Positions 32,348 to 40,563 of a stretch of DNA of 64,000 bases are shown here, piece after piece. Position numbers and translations under genes: made by a program. Source of the stretch: Jeotgalibacillus malaysiensis. GTDB lineage: Bacteria; Bacillota; Bacilli; Bacillales; Jeotgalibacillaceae. Where the stretch lies: contig CP009416.1 of assembly GCA_000818095.1 (NCBI GenBank), positions 3,270,501 through 3,334,500 on the forward strand, given 5' to 3'. The notes beneath the pieces are model-generated. The model saw only the letters and a list, made by a program, of their open reading frames with translations. It had not been told where the DNA came from and ran no database searches. Each line of letters starts with the position of its first letter. The stretch's first letter is position 1.

Positions 32348-34552
32348 ATGGCGCATCTGAAAGCGGACCCCCAATACCTGTTTGATTTTTTCACCGGACT
32401 TTATAAAATGGTCTTTCTAATGGAAGTGGATACACAAGGCTACAAATACACAGATGTTACTTCAGAAGCAGTCCGTCTTGCTTCACTTCCAGAAGATTGG
32501 AAGGGTCGCTATATTCACGAAATCTATGAAGAAAAAGTCGCAGCTCCTCTCATCAGTCAGTATGATGAAGCGGCTTCTTCAGGAGAGCCTGTGTTTTATT
32601 CTGATCAGATGAACAAGTTTTCCAACATATCAGAATACGCCGCTTCAGCGCTCATGCCGATCACAGATGAGCATGGCCGCGTCGGATATATTATCGGACT
32701 GACAAACGATCTTTCAGACTCAACATCCAGCAAACTGCTCGCTTCAATTGAAAATATTGATTACTTAACCGGACTCCCAAGTCTGCTGCAGGTAAAAGCG
32801 GAACTACTACCTAAAATGGAGCATTCCGCGTTTTCAATTCTGTATCTGAATATCGACAGGTTTAAGCTCATTAACGAATGGCTCGGTATTGAAGCGACGA
32901 ATGAGTTATTAAAGAAAATCGCAAAGCAGACCGCCGCTCTTTTACCACCTGAGTCGATCCTTGGAAGAATCGACGGTGACGAGTTCATTGTGACTGTAGC
33001 TGACCATTCTGAAGACCAGACGATTCATCTTGCTGAAAAAATACTTTCTTCCTTATCTCAATTCACTTATGAGGTGAATGGCGTATCTATTCCGGTGACA
33101 GGCTGCATTGGTATCTGTATGAGTCCCGGTCACCCTAATTCAATGATTACGAATGCCTGCGCTGCTATGGTCGAAGCGAAGCGTGAGGGAAGAAATTCCA
33201 TCCGCCTGTTCAAAACAGAAAATCAGCACCAGACCATGATTGATGAAGCCATTATGGAGGCTGAACTATACAAAGCACTCGATCAGGACGAACTGACCGT
33301 CTACTACCAGCCGAAATTGAATGTACGGACGAACCGTGTTCATTATGAGGCACTGGTCAGATGGTTCAGCCCCGTGCTTGGAACAGTGCCGCCTTTGAAG
33401 TTCATACCGGTTGCTGAAAACACTACACTGATTCAGGATGTAACAAGAGCCGTCGTATATAAAGTCTGTGAAGATATTAAGCATACTCCCGAACTTTTTA
33501 AAGATGCAGTTACTTCAATTAACCTGTCCGCCGCTTTATTTGAGCCGGATTTAATTGACGCTCATTTTATTCAGGTCGTACGCGAGAGTGGAATTACCCC
33601 TTCAAATATTGAAGTTGAAATTACTGAGAATATGCTGATGAAGGATCCAATTAAAGGCGTGGAAATCATCAATCATCTAAAAGAGCTTGGCTTTCGCGTT
33701 GTCATTGATGACTTTGGTGTCAGCTATTCTTCTTTAAATTATTTGAGAAGCTTTTCACTGGACGGAATTAAAATTGACCGGTCCTTTATCTCGCAGATTG
33801 ATCAGCACCATAATGAAAAGGATATCAGCATCGTACATTTTATTATTCAGCTCGCGAAAAAGCTGGATCTCTATGTTACGGCTGAGGGTGTGGAAACGAA
33901 AGAACAATTTGATATTCTGACGAGCCTTGGCTGTGATGAAATTCAAGGGTATTACTTCAGCAGACCCCTGCCTCTTGAGAAAATTAAAAGTACGATTCAT
34001 CACTTTTTTGATTATATTCTTTTGAAAGACCAGTTTTATCAGGAAGCAGCCGTTACACAGGAAAGAACCGGGGAAGAACGCAGACTGAAGGAAATTGAGC
34101 GTCTCCACATTCTTGATACACCGGTTGAAGAACGATTTGATCGAATTACGCGGACAATTAAAGGTGCTTTTCATGTGCCGATCTGTTTTATCTCGATTAT
34201 TGATGATAAACGCCAGTGGTTCAAATCATGTATCGGGCTTCCTGAACCGGTACAAACAACGAGGGAAGTCCTCAGGGAGTTCACGTTATGCGATTATGTG
34301 ATCAGAGAGCAGAAAGCGCTCATCATTGAAAATATAGCTGAACATCCTGACGAAGAGATCCGTAAATTCTTCACATTAAGCGGACTTCAATTTTACGCCG
34401 GCATTCCCCTTATCTCGAAGGGTCAGATGATCGGAACGCTTTGCATTACTGATTATCTGCCGCGCACATTTACTGAGCATCAGTTTGAAACGATATTAGA
34501 TTACTCAAAGTGGGTAGAGTCTGAGATCGAGCTCTATAGCATGAGGGTTTGA
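32348..34552 (+). CDS. PAS-like/GGDEF/EAL/GAF c-di-GMP signalling protein
   Basis: 734 aa, cytosolic. A PAS-like N-terminus (about 1-125) leads into a GGDEF domain whose site reads RIDGDEF (209-213), where the first glycine is lost, so cyclase activity is doubtful. The EAL domain starts at EALVRW (334-339) and retains NLSAALFE, EITENML, IDDFGVSYSSLNYL, KIDRSFI and TAEGVE. It therefore looks catalytically competent for c-di-GMP hydrolysis. A C-terminal GAF domain (about 585-734) resembles the sensor half of bacterial GAF-GGDEF proteins. GGAGGAGG precedes the ATG. It probably acts as a phosphodiesterase with two sensory inputs. Confidence 0.93.
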   Translation: MAHLKADPQYLFDFFTGLYKMVFLMEVDTQGYKYTDVTSEAVRLASLPEDWKGRYIHEIYEEKVAAPLISQYDEAASSGEPVFYSDQMNKFSNISEYAASALMPITDEHGRVGYIIGLTNDLSDSTSSKLLASIENIDYLTGLPSLLQVKAELLPKMEHSAFSILYLNIDRFKLINEWLGIEATNELLKKIAKQTAALLPPESILGRIDGDEFIVTVADHSEDQTIHLAEKILSSLSQFTYEVNGVSIPVTGCIGICMSPGHPNSMITNACAAMVEAKREGRNSIRLFKTENQHQTMIDEAIMEAELYKALDQDELTVYYQPKLNVRTNRVHYEALVRWFSPVLGTVPPLKFIPVAENTTLIQDVTRAVVYKVCEDIKHTPELFKDAVTSINLSAALFEPDLIDAHFIQVVRESGITPSNIEVEITENMLMKDPIKGVEIINHLKELGFRVVIDDFGVSYSSLNYLRSFSLDGIKIDRSFISQIDQHHNEKDISIVHFIIQLAKKLDLYVTAEGVETKEQFDILTSLGCDEIQGYYFSRPLPLEKIKSTIHHFFDYILLKDQFYQEAAVTQERTGEERRLKEIERLHILDTPVEERFDRITRTIKGAFHVPICFISIIDDKRQWFKSCIGLPEPVQTTREVLREFTLCDYVIREQKALIIENIAEHPDEEIRKFFTLSGLQFYAGIPLISKGQMIGTLCITDYLPRTFTEHQFETILDYSKWVESEIELYSMRV

Positions 34553-34561
34553 TGTAATCTG

Positions 34562-34597
34562 ACAAAAAGACAGCGCGGGTGCGCTGTCTTTTTGTTA
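34562..34597. terminator. Bidirectional terminator
   Basis: Perfect 15-bp stem ACAAAAAGACAGCGC (34562-34576) and GCGCTGTCTTTTTGT (34581-34595), serving the EAL gene and the convergent glucosidase gene. Confidence 0.92.
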
Positions 34598-36247
34598 ATC
34601 TGCTGATACAAACTCATATACGCGGGCTTCATATGGCTTTAAGTCAAGCGTTTCAGGCAGTATAGACCTTGCCTCAGCGTCAACCTTGTAGTTGCCGATC
34701 ACAAGGCGCGTCGCTTCACCTGCAAGGGTTTTCGGACTTTTCACTGAGAGTGCCTGCTCTGAGTGATTCAGTGCAATCAGCCATGTCGTATTTTTATATG
34801 TTCTTTTATACATGTACAGTGGTTCTTTCCCTTTTGAAAGATCCTCATAATCACCATAAACCATTACAGGATGCTCTTTGCGCAGTTCGATCAAGTTCTG
34901 ATACGTATAGAAAACGGAGCTTTGATCATCTAGCGCCTGCTCTACATTGATTTCCTGATAATTTGGATTCACTTTCATCCAGGGAGTTCCCTCAGTAAAT
35001 CCTGCATGTTCCTTACCGTTCCACTGCATTGGCGTCCGGGAATTGTCACGGCTGAGCAGCAGCAGATCCTCAAATACTTCTTCAGGATTCCTTCCTTTTG
35101 CCACTTCTTCTTTGTATTTATTTTTCATCGCAATATCATTGTAGTCATCAATGGAATCAAACCGGACACCGGTCATCCCGATCTCTTCCCCCTGATAAAT
35201 ATAAGGCATGCCGGGCAGTGTATGAAGCATGATTCCGAGAAGCTTTGCGGACTCAGTCCGGTACTGGTCGTCATTCCCGTAACGCGTGACCTGCCTGGTA
35301 TGGTCGTGATTATTTAAAAACTGAGAGTTCCAGCCTTTTTCAAACACACCCTTATACCAGCTCTCCTGAATTTCCTTATATTTTGGCAAATCCATCACAG
35401 GCATCTCATCGGCTACCTGAAAATGAAATAATGTGTTAAGCTCATCACGGTCTTCATGGACATATAAAAGTCCTGTCTCTGGATTCACAAAAGGAATTTC
35501 TCCTACAGTCATCACATCGTATTGCGACAGTACTTCACGATTCATTTCCTGCAGATAATCATGGATGCCCGGATTGTCAGCTAGATAACTGATCTGCTCA
35601 GGGTTGTCAGCATCCGGGAAACCTTCCTGCTTTGCCAGCAAATTAATGACATCCATTCTGAATCCGTCAATGCCAAGGTCGAGCCACGAGCGCATCATGC
35701 GAAAAATTTCCTGTCTGACGTCAGTATTCTCCCAGTTCAGATCAGGCTGTTCCTTTGCAAAAGAATGAAAGTAATATTCTTCTGTCTCCTCATCTTTTGT
35801 CCAGGTTGAAGGTTCAAAGTAAGAGCGCCAGTTATTCGGTGGCCTGTCATTTTTTCCTTCCTTCCAGATATACCAGTCACGCTTCGGGTGATCTTTAGAA
35901 GATTTTGAATCAAGGAACCACGGATGCTGATCTGAAGTATGGTTTACGACCAGGTCCATGATCACTTTCATCCCTTTATCATGAATAGCTTCAAGCAATT
36001 CTTTAAACGTATCCAAATCACCCGCTTTTTCCATTACAGCCTCATAGTCTGATATATCATAGCCATTATCACGGTCAGGCGATTCATAAAATGGATTCAG
36101 CCAGATCACATCAACACCGAGCTTTTTTATGTAGTCCAGCTTCTCAAGTACACCCCGTAGATCTCCATATCCATCACCGTTACTGTCATAAAAGCTGCGC
36201 CAGTAGACCTGATAAACAACAGCTTCCTTCCACCACGTTTTCTTCAT
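34595..36247 (-). CDS. malL: Oligo-1,6-glucosidase / alpha-glucosidase (GH13)
   Basis: 550-aa cytosolic GH13 enzyme. The catalytic triad is D199 (GFRMDVI), E250 (TVGEIPF) and D315 (NNHDHTR); region I reads DLVVNHTS. Length and the segment around WWKEAVVYQVYWRSF match MalL/oligo-1,6-glucosidases, which hydrolyse isomaltose, isomaltotriose and sucrose-like alpha-glucosides. GGAGGGATTTGC precedes the ATG at 36245-36247. A cre-like site lies upstream at 36277-36293, implying CcpA repression. No transporter gene is adjacent. Confidence 0.92.
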   Translation of the reverse strand: MKKTWWKEAVVYQVYWRSFYDSNGDGYGDLRGVLEKLDYIKKLGVDVIWLNPFYESPDRDNGYDISDYEAVMEKAGDLDTFKELLEAIHDKGMKVIMDLVVNHTSDQHPWFLDSKSSKDHPKRDWYIWKEGKNDRPPNNWRSYFEPSTWTKDEETEEYYFHSFAKEQPDLNWENTDVRQEIFRMMRSWLDLGIDGFRMDVINLLAKQEGFPDADNPEQISYLADNPGIHDYLQEMNREVLSQYDVMTVGEIPFVNPETGLLYVHEDRDELNTLFHFQVADEMPVMDLPKYKEIQESWYKGVFEKGWNSQFLNNHDHTRQVTRYGNDDQYRTESAKLLGIMLHTLPGMPYIYQGEEIGMTGVRFDSIDDYNDIAMKNKYKEEVAKGRNPEEVFEDLLLLSRDNSRTPMQWNGKEHAGFTEGTPWMKVNPNYQEINVEQALDDQSSVFYTYQNLIELRKEHPVMVYGDYEDLSKGKEPLYMYKRTYKNTTWLIALNHSEQALSVKSPKTLAGEATRLVIGNYKVDAEARSILPETLDLKPYEARVYEFVSAD

Positions 36248-36276
36248 GCAAATCCCTCCCTGCAAATGTAGCTCCA

Positions 36277-36293
36277 TTATAACCGCTTACAAA
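36277..36293. promoter_or_regulatory. cre (CcpA) site upstream of malL
   Basis: Reverse strand TTTGTAAGCGGTTATAA fits the cre consensus TGnAArCGnwwwCA at all but about one position, 30 bp before the malL start. Confidence 0.6.
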
Positions 36294-36340
36294 TGAGATT
36301 ACTGCTCAGAACCATTATAATTCAGTAGAGGAGTGATCAA

Positions 36341-36940
36341 ATGAATGCATGGGATAGAAGGTTTCAGAACAAAGCCTATATTTACGGAAAAGAACCGAAT
36401 GAATTTGTTGTATACGCACAGAACAAACTGAACTTGAAGAAGGGTTCCTTGCTTGCAGTTGCTGAAGGAGAAGGCAGAAATGCTGTATTTATGGCCGAAA
36501 AAGGACTCAGCGTGACAGCGTGGGATTACGCGGAAGAAGGACTGAAGAAAACGCAGGCCCTGGCTGCTGAAAGACACGTTCACGTTCAGACCGCACTGGC
36601 TGATCTGACTGATGCAGATTGGATGCCTGAAGCTTATGATGCTGTCGTGAATGTATTTGGTCATATTGAGCCTGCGGGGAGAGAGTCAATGCTTGAGGGA
36701 ATTAAGAGCACCATTAAACCAGGCGGCTATTATATCAGTGAGGTGTATTCAAAGCATCAGCTTCCTTATAAATCAGGTGGTCCACCAAAGGAAGATTTTT
36801 TATATGATGCAGGAAAAATGCTTGAGACTTTTAAAGGCTGGAAGATCATTCACTTCTTCACCGGTGAAGTCACAAGGCAGGAAGGTAAGCTGCATAATGG
36901 CCTGTCGCATGTGATTCAGATTATTGCACAAAAAATCTGA
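36341..36940 (+). CDS. Class I SAM-dependent methyltransferase (TehB-like)
   Basis: 199 aa. The SAM site is the motif-I variant LLAVAEGEGRNAVFMAEKG with an acidic TAWDYAEEGL strand-2 end; DAVVNVFGHIEP and GGYYISEVY follow. This is the small methyltransferase group related to tellurite-resistance TehB. GAGGAGTGATCAA precedes the ATG. Substrate unknown. The stop codon lies 4 bp before the parS site. Confidence 0.85.
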   Translation: MNAWDRRFQNKAYIYGKEPNEFVVYAQNKLNLKKGSLLAVAEGEGRNAVFMAEKGLSVTAWDYAEEGLKKTQALAAERHVHVQTALADLTDADWMPEAYDAVVNVFGHIEPAGRESMLEGIKSTIKPGGYYISEVYSKHQLPYKSGGPPKEDFLYDAGKMLETFKGWKIIHFFTGEVTRQEGKLHNGLSHVIQIIAQKI

Positions 36941-36943
36941 AAA

Positions 36944-36959
36944 TGTTTCACGTGGAACA
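36944..36959. other. parS centromere site (ParB/Spo0J binding)
   Basis: The reverse complement reads TGTTCCACGTGAAACA, an exact match to the B. subtilis parS consensus TGTTnCACGTGAAACA. The site nucleates ParB spreading and condensin loading for origin segregation. It lies between the methyltransferase stop and the tandem hairpin repeats. Such sites cluster around the origin, so the window is likely origin-proximal. Confidence 0.92.
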
Positions 36960-36961
36960 AT

Positions 36962-37363
36962 GAAAAGCGTAAGGCGCTTGGTCAGCTCTGACGGGCATAA
37001 GCCACGGAGCGGAAAATGGGCGCCCTTCCCATTTACCGATGCGTGGCTTATGACCCGAAGAGTTAGCGCCTGGAGCTAGATCTAATGAAAAGTGGAGGGC
37101 GCTCGTTCAGCTCCGACAGGCATAAGACGCGGAGCGGAAAACGGGTGGTCTTTCCCGTTTACCGATTCGTGGCTTATGTCCCGAGGAGTTAGCGCCTGGA
37201 GCTGGATCTAATGAAAGGCGGAAGCAGGCGTTCAGGTCCGACAAGCATAAGACGGCTTGAGAGAAATGGGTGACCTTTCCCATTTTCTCAAGGTGACTTA
37301 TGACTCGAGGACCTGCCTGCTGGAGCTGGATCTAATGAAAAGTGGAAGGCGCCCTTTCAACTC
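36962..37363 (+). repeat. Three tandem 125-bp hairpin repeats plus a partial fourth
   Basis: Units begin with GAAA at 36962, 37087 and 37213 and end CTGGAGCTrGATCTAAT; a partial copy starts at 37337. Each unit folds into one long hairpin with three stems: outer AGGCGCT/AGCGCCT or AGCAGGC/GCCTGCT, middle CATAAG/CTTATG, inner AAATGGG/CCCATTT or AAACGGG/CCCGTTT. Differences between units are compensated on the opposite arm. Non-coding; resembles dispersed hairpin repeats seen in Bacillaceae genomes. Confidence 0.85.
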
Positions 37364-37390
37364 TTATAATCATAAAAAGCACCCTCAACT

Positions 37391-38860
37391 TTACATATCT
37401 TCCATTACTGCCTTAACAAATTTACTGTAGCGCTCGTAAATCTTTACATATTCCTTATGCTGTTCTTCATCAGGTTCAACTCGCTCACCTAAAGGAATGT
37501 TTTCTTTTATCTGCTGCAGCGAGCTCTTTTCACCCAGTGATGTCAGCACCAGCCATGCTGCTCCCCACGCAGCACTATGGTGGCTTTCAGTCCGCTGTAC
37601 TGGCTTATTGAAAATATCTGAAAGAATTTGAACCCAGAGAGTTGATCTGGATAGTCCCCCATTTACATAAATCACTTCTGCTTCTTCTCCAGCAGTACCG
37701 AGTGAAAGGTAAATCTGATAGAGATTGAATGTAATCCCTTCAAGCACAGCTCTCGCATATTGCGGAATACCATGAGATATCGAAAGACCAATTAAACTCC
37801 CTCTGGCATCCTGATCCCATAACGGCGCACGTTCACCGTTAATATACGGTAAAAAGAGCAAGCCATCCGCTCCAGGACTGACTGCTTCTGCTTCCATGAT
37901 CAATTCTTCATAAGTACCGTGATAATTCAACGTCTTTTTTAACCAATCTATCACTACTCCTCCATTATTAGTAGGTCCTCCAGTTATATAATGCTCCGGT
38001 GTGAATGCATAACAAAAGACTTCCTGTCCGTTACTGACATTGAAGCGATTTGTCCATTTACGAACCGCTCCACTCGTACCGGCTGAAATCGTCAAACAGT
38101 TTTCTTCAAGTCCACTACTGCCAAGATTAGCAAGCTGACCATCAGCCGATCCCACGACAAATGGTATGTCCTGTGGAAGTTTTAAGTAGTTTGCGATAAT
38201 TGGATTCAACTCTGTCAGCTGATAATCAGGAGATACCGTTTCACCAAGCTGTTCTTCCTTCAAACCTGCTGTATTAAGTATTTCTTCATCCCAGGTCAGT
38301 GTCTGTCCATTCATCATGCCGGTCGCTGCTGCCATTGCATAATCTGTGACCCTTTCATCAAACCACTGATAGATGATGTATTCTTTGATTGACATGATAT
38401 ATCCGGACTCCAGGTAAGGGACGTAGCCGGTTTCCTTCATCCATATCAGCTTGGTTAAAGGCGACATTGGATGAATCGGTGTGCCTGTAAGCTTGTAGAA
38501 ATCAGGACCTTTAGAGCTCATCAATTCCTTTGCCTGCTTACGGCTTCTGCCATCCGCCCATATCATTGCTTTTGAAAGCGCGCGGCCATCACCATCTGTG
38601 CAGATCAGGGAATGCATTGCGCTTGAAAAACCGATTCCAAGAATATTTTCTGCGCTGGCACCGGTCTCATCTAAAACGCTTTTTAATGCAAAAACGGCAG
38701 ATGACACGATGACATCAGGGTCCTGTTCTGCATGTCCATCTGTTGAATAGAAGGTTTTTATCAACTGTTCCGCTTCAGCTTTTACTTTTCCACCTCTCGT
38801 AAACATGACTGCTTTCACACTCGTTGTACCCAAGTCAAGACCGATTACAAATTCCTTCAT
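37391..38860 (-). CDS. gntK: Gluconokinase (FGGY family)
   Basis: 489 aa. Phosphorylates D-gluconate to 6-phosphogluconate. The first ATPase motif is EFVIGLDLGTTSVKAVMF, with AMHSLICTDGDG, LTGTPIHPMSPLTKLIWM, and the second-domain signature LPYINGERAPLWD; these match gluconokinases rather than xylulo- or glycerol kinases. AAAGGAAGAGATGAT precedes the ATG at 38858-38860. No gntP or gnd is adjacent. The divergent neighbour is the Rex-controlled NADH oxidase. Confidence 0.88.
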   Translation of the reverse strand: MKEFVIGLDLGTTSVKAVMFTRGGKVKAEAEQLIKTFYSTDGHAEQDPDVIVSSAVFALKSVLDETGASAENILGIGFSSAMHSLICTDGDGRALSKAMIWADGRSRKQAKELMSSKGPDFYKLTGTPIHPMSPLTKLIWMKETGYVPYLESGYIMSIKEYIIYQWFDERVTDYAMAAATGMMNGQTLTWDEEILNTAGLKEEQLGETVSPDYQLTELNPIIANYLKLPQDIPFVVGSADGQLANLGSSGLEENCLTISAGTSGAVRKWTNRFNVSNGQEVFCYAFTPEHYITGGPTNNGGVVIDWLKKTLNYHGTYEELIMEAEAVSPGADGLLFLPYINGERAPLWDQDARGSLIGLSISHGIPQYARAVLEGITFNLYQIYLSLGTAGEEAEVIYVNGGLSRSTLWVQILSDIFNKPVQRTESHHSAAWGAAWLVLTSLGEKSSLQQIKENIPLGERVEPDEEQHKEYVKIYERYSKFVKAVMEDM

Positions 38861-39048
38861 ATCATCTCTTCCTTTATTAAAATCTTTTTTTACCTTAAAT
38901 GAATGATTTACTTCATCAAGCATATCACAGGAAACTCTTATCATCGGTACAGATTTTCATTAGTAATCAGATGTCACCTCTCATTTAAGCATCTTTAGGC
39001 TCAATTACATCTATCCCATTCAGATCGATTTTTTTGCATAAAATAAGT

Positions 39049-39133
39049 TTGTGAAAAATTGAACAAAACACTTGCATTCCATTTCAAACCGTCGTATACT
39101 GAAGTTAATAAATTATTGTGAAATATTTCACAA
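39049..39133 (+). promoter_or_regulatory. nox promoter with Rex operators
   Basis: Sigma-A promoter TTGCAT (39072-39077), 17-bp spacer, TATACT (39095-39100). A perfect Rex operator TTGTGAAATATTTCACAA lies at 39116-39133, just downstream of the expected start site. A weaker copy TTGTGAAAAATTGAACAA lies at 39049-39066 upstream of the -35. Rex represses when NAD+/NADH is high and releases when NADH builds up. Confidence 0.9.
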
Positions 39134-39157
39134 TCAAAACTTAGGAGGAATTATCTC

Positions 39158-40507
39158 ATGAAAATCGCAGTCATCGGAAGTACTCACGCTGGAACAGCAG
39201 CTGTAACGAATATGGCCAATATGTATCCTGATGCAGATATTACAGTCTATGAGAAAAATGATAATGTGTCCTTTCTTTCATGTGGTTTAGCATTATATGT
39301 GGGCGGTGTCGTTGAAGATCCACAGGGGCTTTTCTACAGTTCACCTGAACAGCTTAGAAGCCTCGGCGTTACGATGAAGATGCAGCATGCCGTGCAGGAA
39401 ATCGATACTGCTCGCAAGCAGATCAAAGCGTTAAATCTGGTCACTGGTGAAGAAGTGAATGACAGCTATGACAAGCTTGTGATGTCTACTGGCTCATGGC
39501 CAATCATTCCGCCAATCGACGGCATTAAGCTGGATAACATTTTGTTAGCGAAGAACTTCAACCAGGCGAATACCATTATTGAAAAGTCACGTGACGTAAA
39601 ACACGTAACAGTTGTCGGTGCAGGCTATATTGGCGTTGAGCTTGTAGAAGCATTCCAGCAGGCGGGTAAAGAAGTAACGCTAATTGACGGTGTGGACCGT
39701 ATTCTGAATAAATACCTTGATCAGGAATTTACAGATCAGGTCGAACAGGTATTCATTGACCGCGGCGTTGAACTCCGACTTGGAGAAACGGTTACACGCT
39801 TTGAAGGAGAAATATCTGTTGAAGCTGTAGTAACGAATGCAGGACGCGTTGAGACTGACCTTGTGATTATGTGTGTCGGCTTCCGCCCAAATACTGAGCT
39901 TTTAAAAGGGAAAGTCAATATGCTGCCAAACGGAGCAATCACAGTCGATGACTATATGCGCACAAGCGACCCTGACATCCTTGCAGCCGGTGACTGCTGT
40001 GCAGTGAAATACAATCCGACTGGTAAAGCGGCTTACATTCCGCTTGCAACAAACGCAGTCAGAATGGGTACACTCGTTGCACGCAACCTGATTGAACCGG
40101 TGATGAAAAATGTCGGTACGCAAGGAACTTCAGGCCTTCACATTTATGATCTGAATATGGCATCAACAGGATTAACTGAAACAAGTGCACAAGCGATGGA
40201 CATTCATGTGAAAAGTGTCACAATCTCTGAAAAGCACCGTCCTGAATTTATGCCAACATCAGAAGACGTATTGCTGAAAGTCAGCTACCTGCCAGAAAGC
40301 CGGAAGATCATCGGTGCACAGGTACTGTCAAAAGCAGATGTGACACAGTCAATCAATACACTCAGCGTCTGCGTTCAGACCGGTATGACAATTGATGAAC
40401 TCGCTTTTGTGGACTTCTTCTTCCAGCCGCACTTTAATCAGCCATGGAACTTCCTGAATAAAGCAGGGCTGGCAGCAGCTGAGACGCGCAAGCCTGAACT
40501 CGTTTAA
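39158..40507 (+). CDS. nox: NADH oxidase / CoA-disulfide-reductase-like flavoprotein
   Basis: 449 aa, FAD- and NAD(P)-binding pyridine-nucleotide disulfide oxidoreductase. The redox cysteine is C42 in FLSCGLALYVGG, the NADH fold has VVGAGYIGVELVEAF, and the FAD site ends ILAAGDCCAV; the last region carries FFFQPHFNQPWNFL. These fit water-forming NADH oxidases (Nox) of Firmicutes, which oxidise NADH with O2 to water. AGGAGGAATTATCTC precedes the ATG. The upstream Rex operators support a role in NADH re-oxidation. CoA-disulfide reductase is the main alternative. Confidence 0.88.
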   Translation: MKIAVIGSTHAGTAAVTNMANMYPDADITVYEKNDNVSFLSCGLALYVGGVVEDPQGLFYSSPEQLRSLGVTMKMQHAVQEIDTARKQIKALNLVTGEEVNDSYDKLVMSTGSWPIIPPIDGIKLDNILLAKNFNQANTIIEKSRDVKHVTVVGAGYIGVELVEAFQQAGKEVTLIDGVDRILNKYLDQEFTDQVEQVFIDRGVELRLGETVTRFEGEISVEAVVTNAGRVETDLVIMCVGFRPNTELLKGKVNMLPNGAITVDDYMRTSDPDILAAGDCCAVKYNPTGKAAYIPLATNAVRMGTLVARNLIEPVMKNVGTQGTSGLHIYDLNMASTGLTETSAQAMDIHVKSVTISEKHRPEFMPTSEDVLLKVSYLPESRKIIGAQVLSKADVTQSINTLSVCVQTGMTIDELAFVDFFFQPHFNQPWNFLNKAGLAAAETRKPELV

Positions 40508-40517
40508 TTGCATACAC

Positions 40518-40545
40518 AAAAAGCGCACTTTTGGGTGCGCTTTTT
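40518..40545. terminator. Bidirectional terminator between nox and the lipase gene
   Basis: Stem AAAAAGCGCAC (40518-40528) and GTGCGCTTTTT (40535-40545); T runs on both strands. Confidence 0.92.
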
Positions 40546-40563
40546 ACCTTTTACGTCAGCTTA

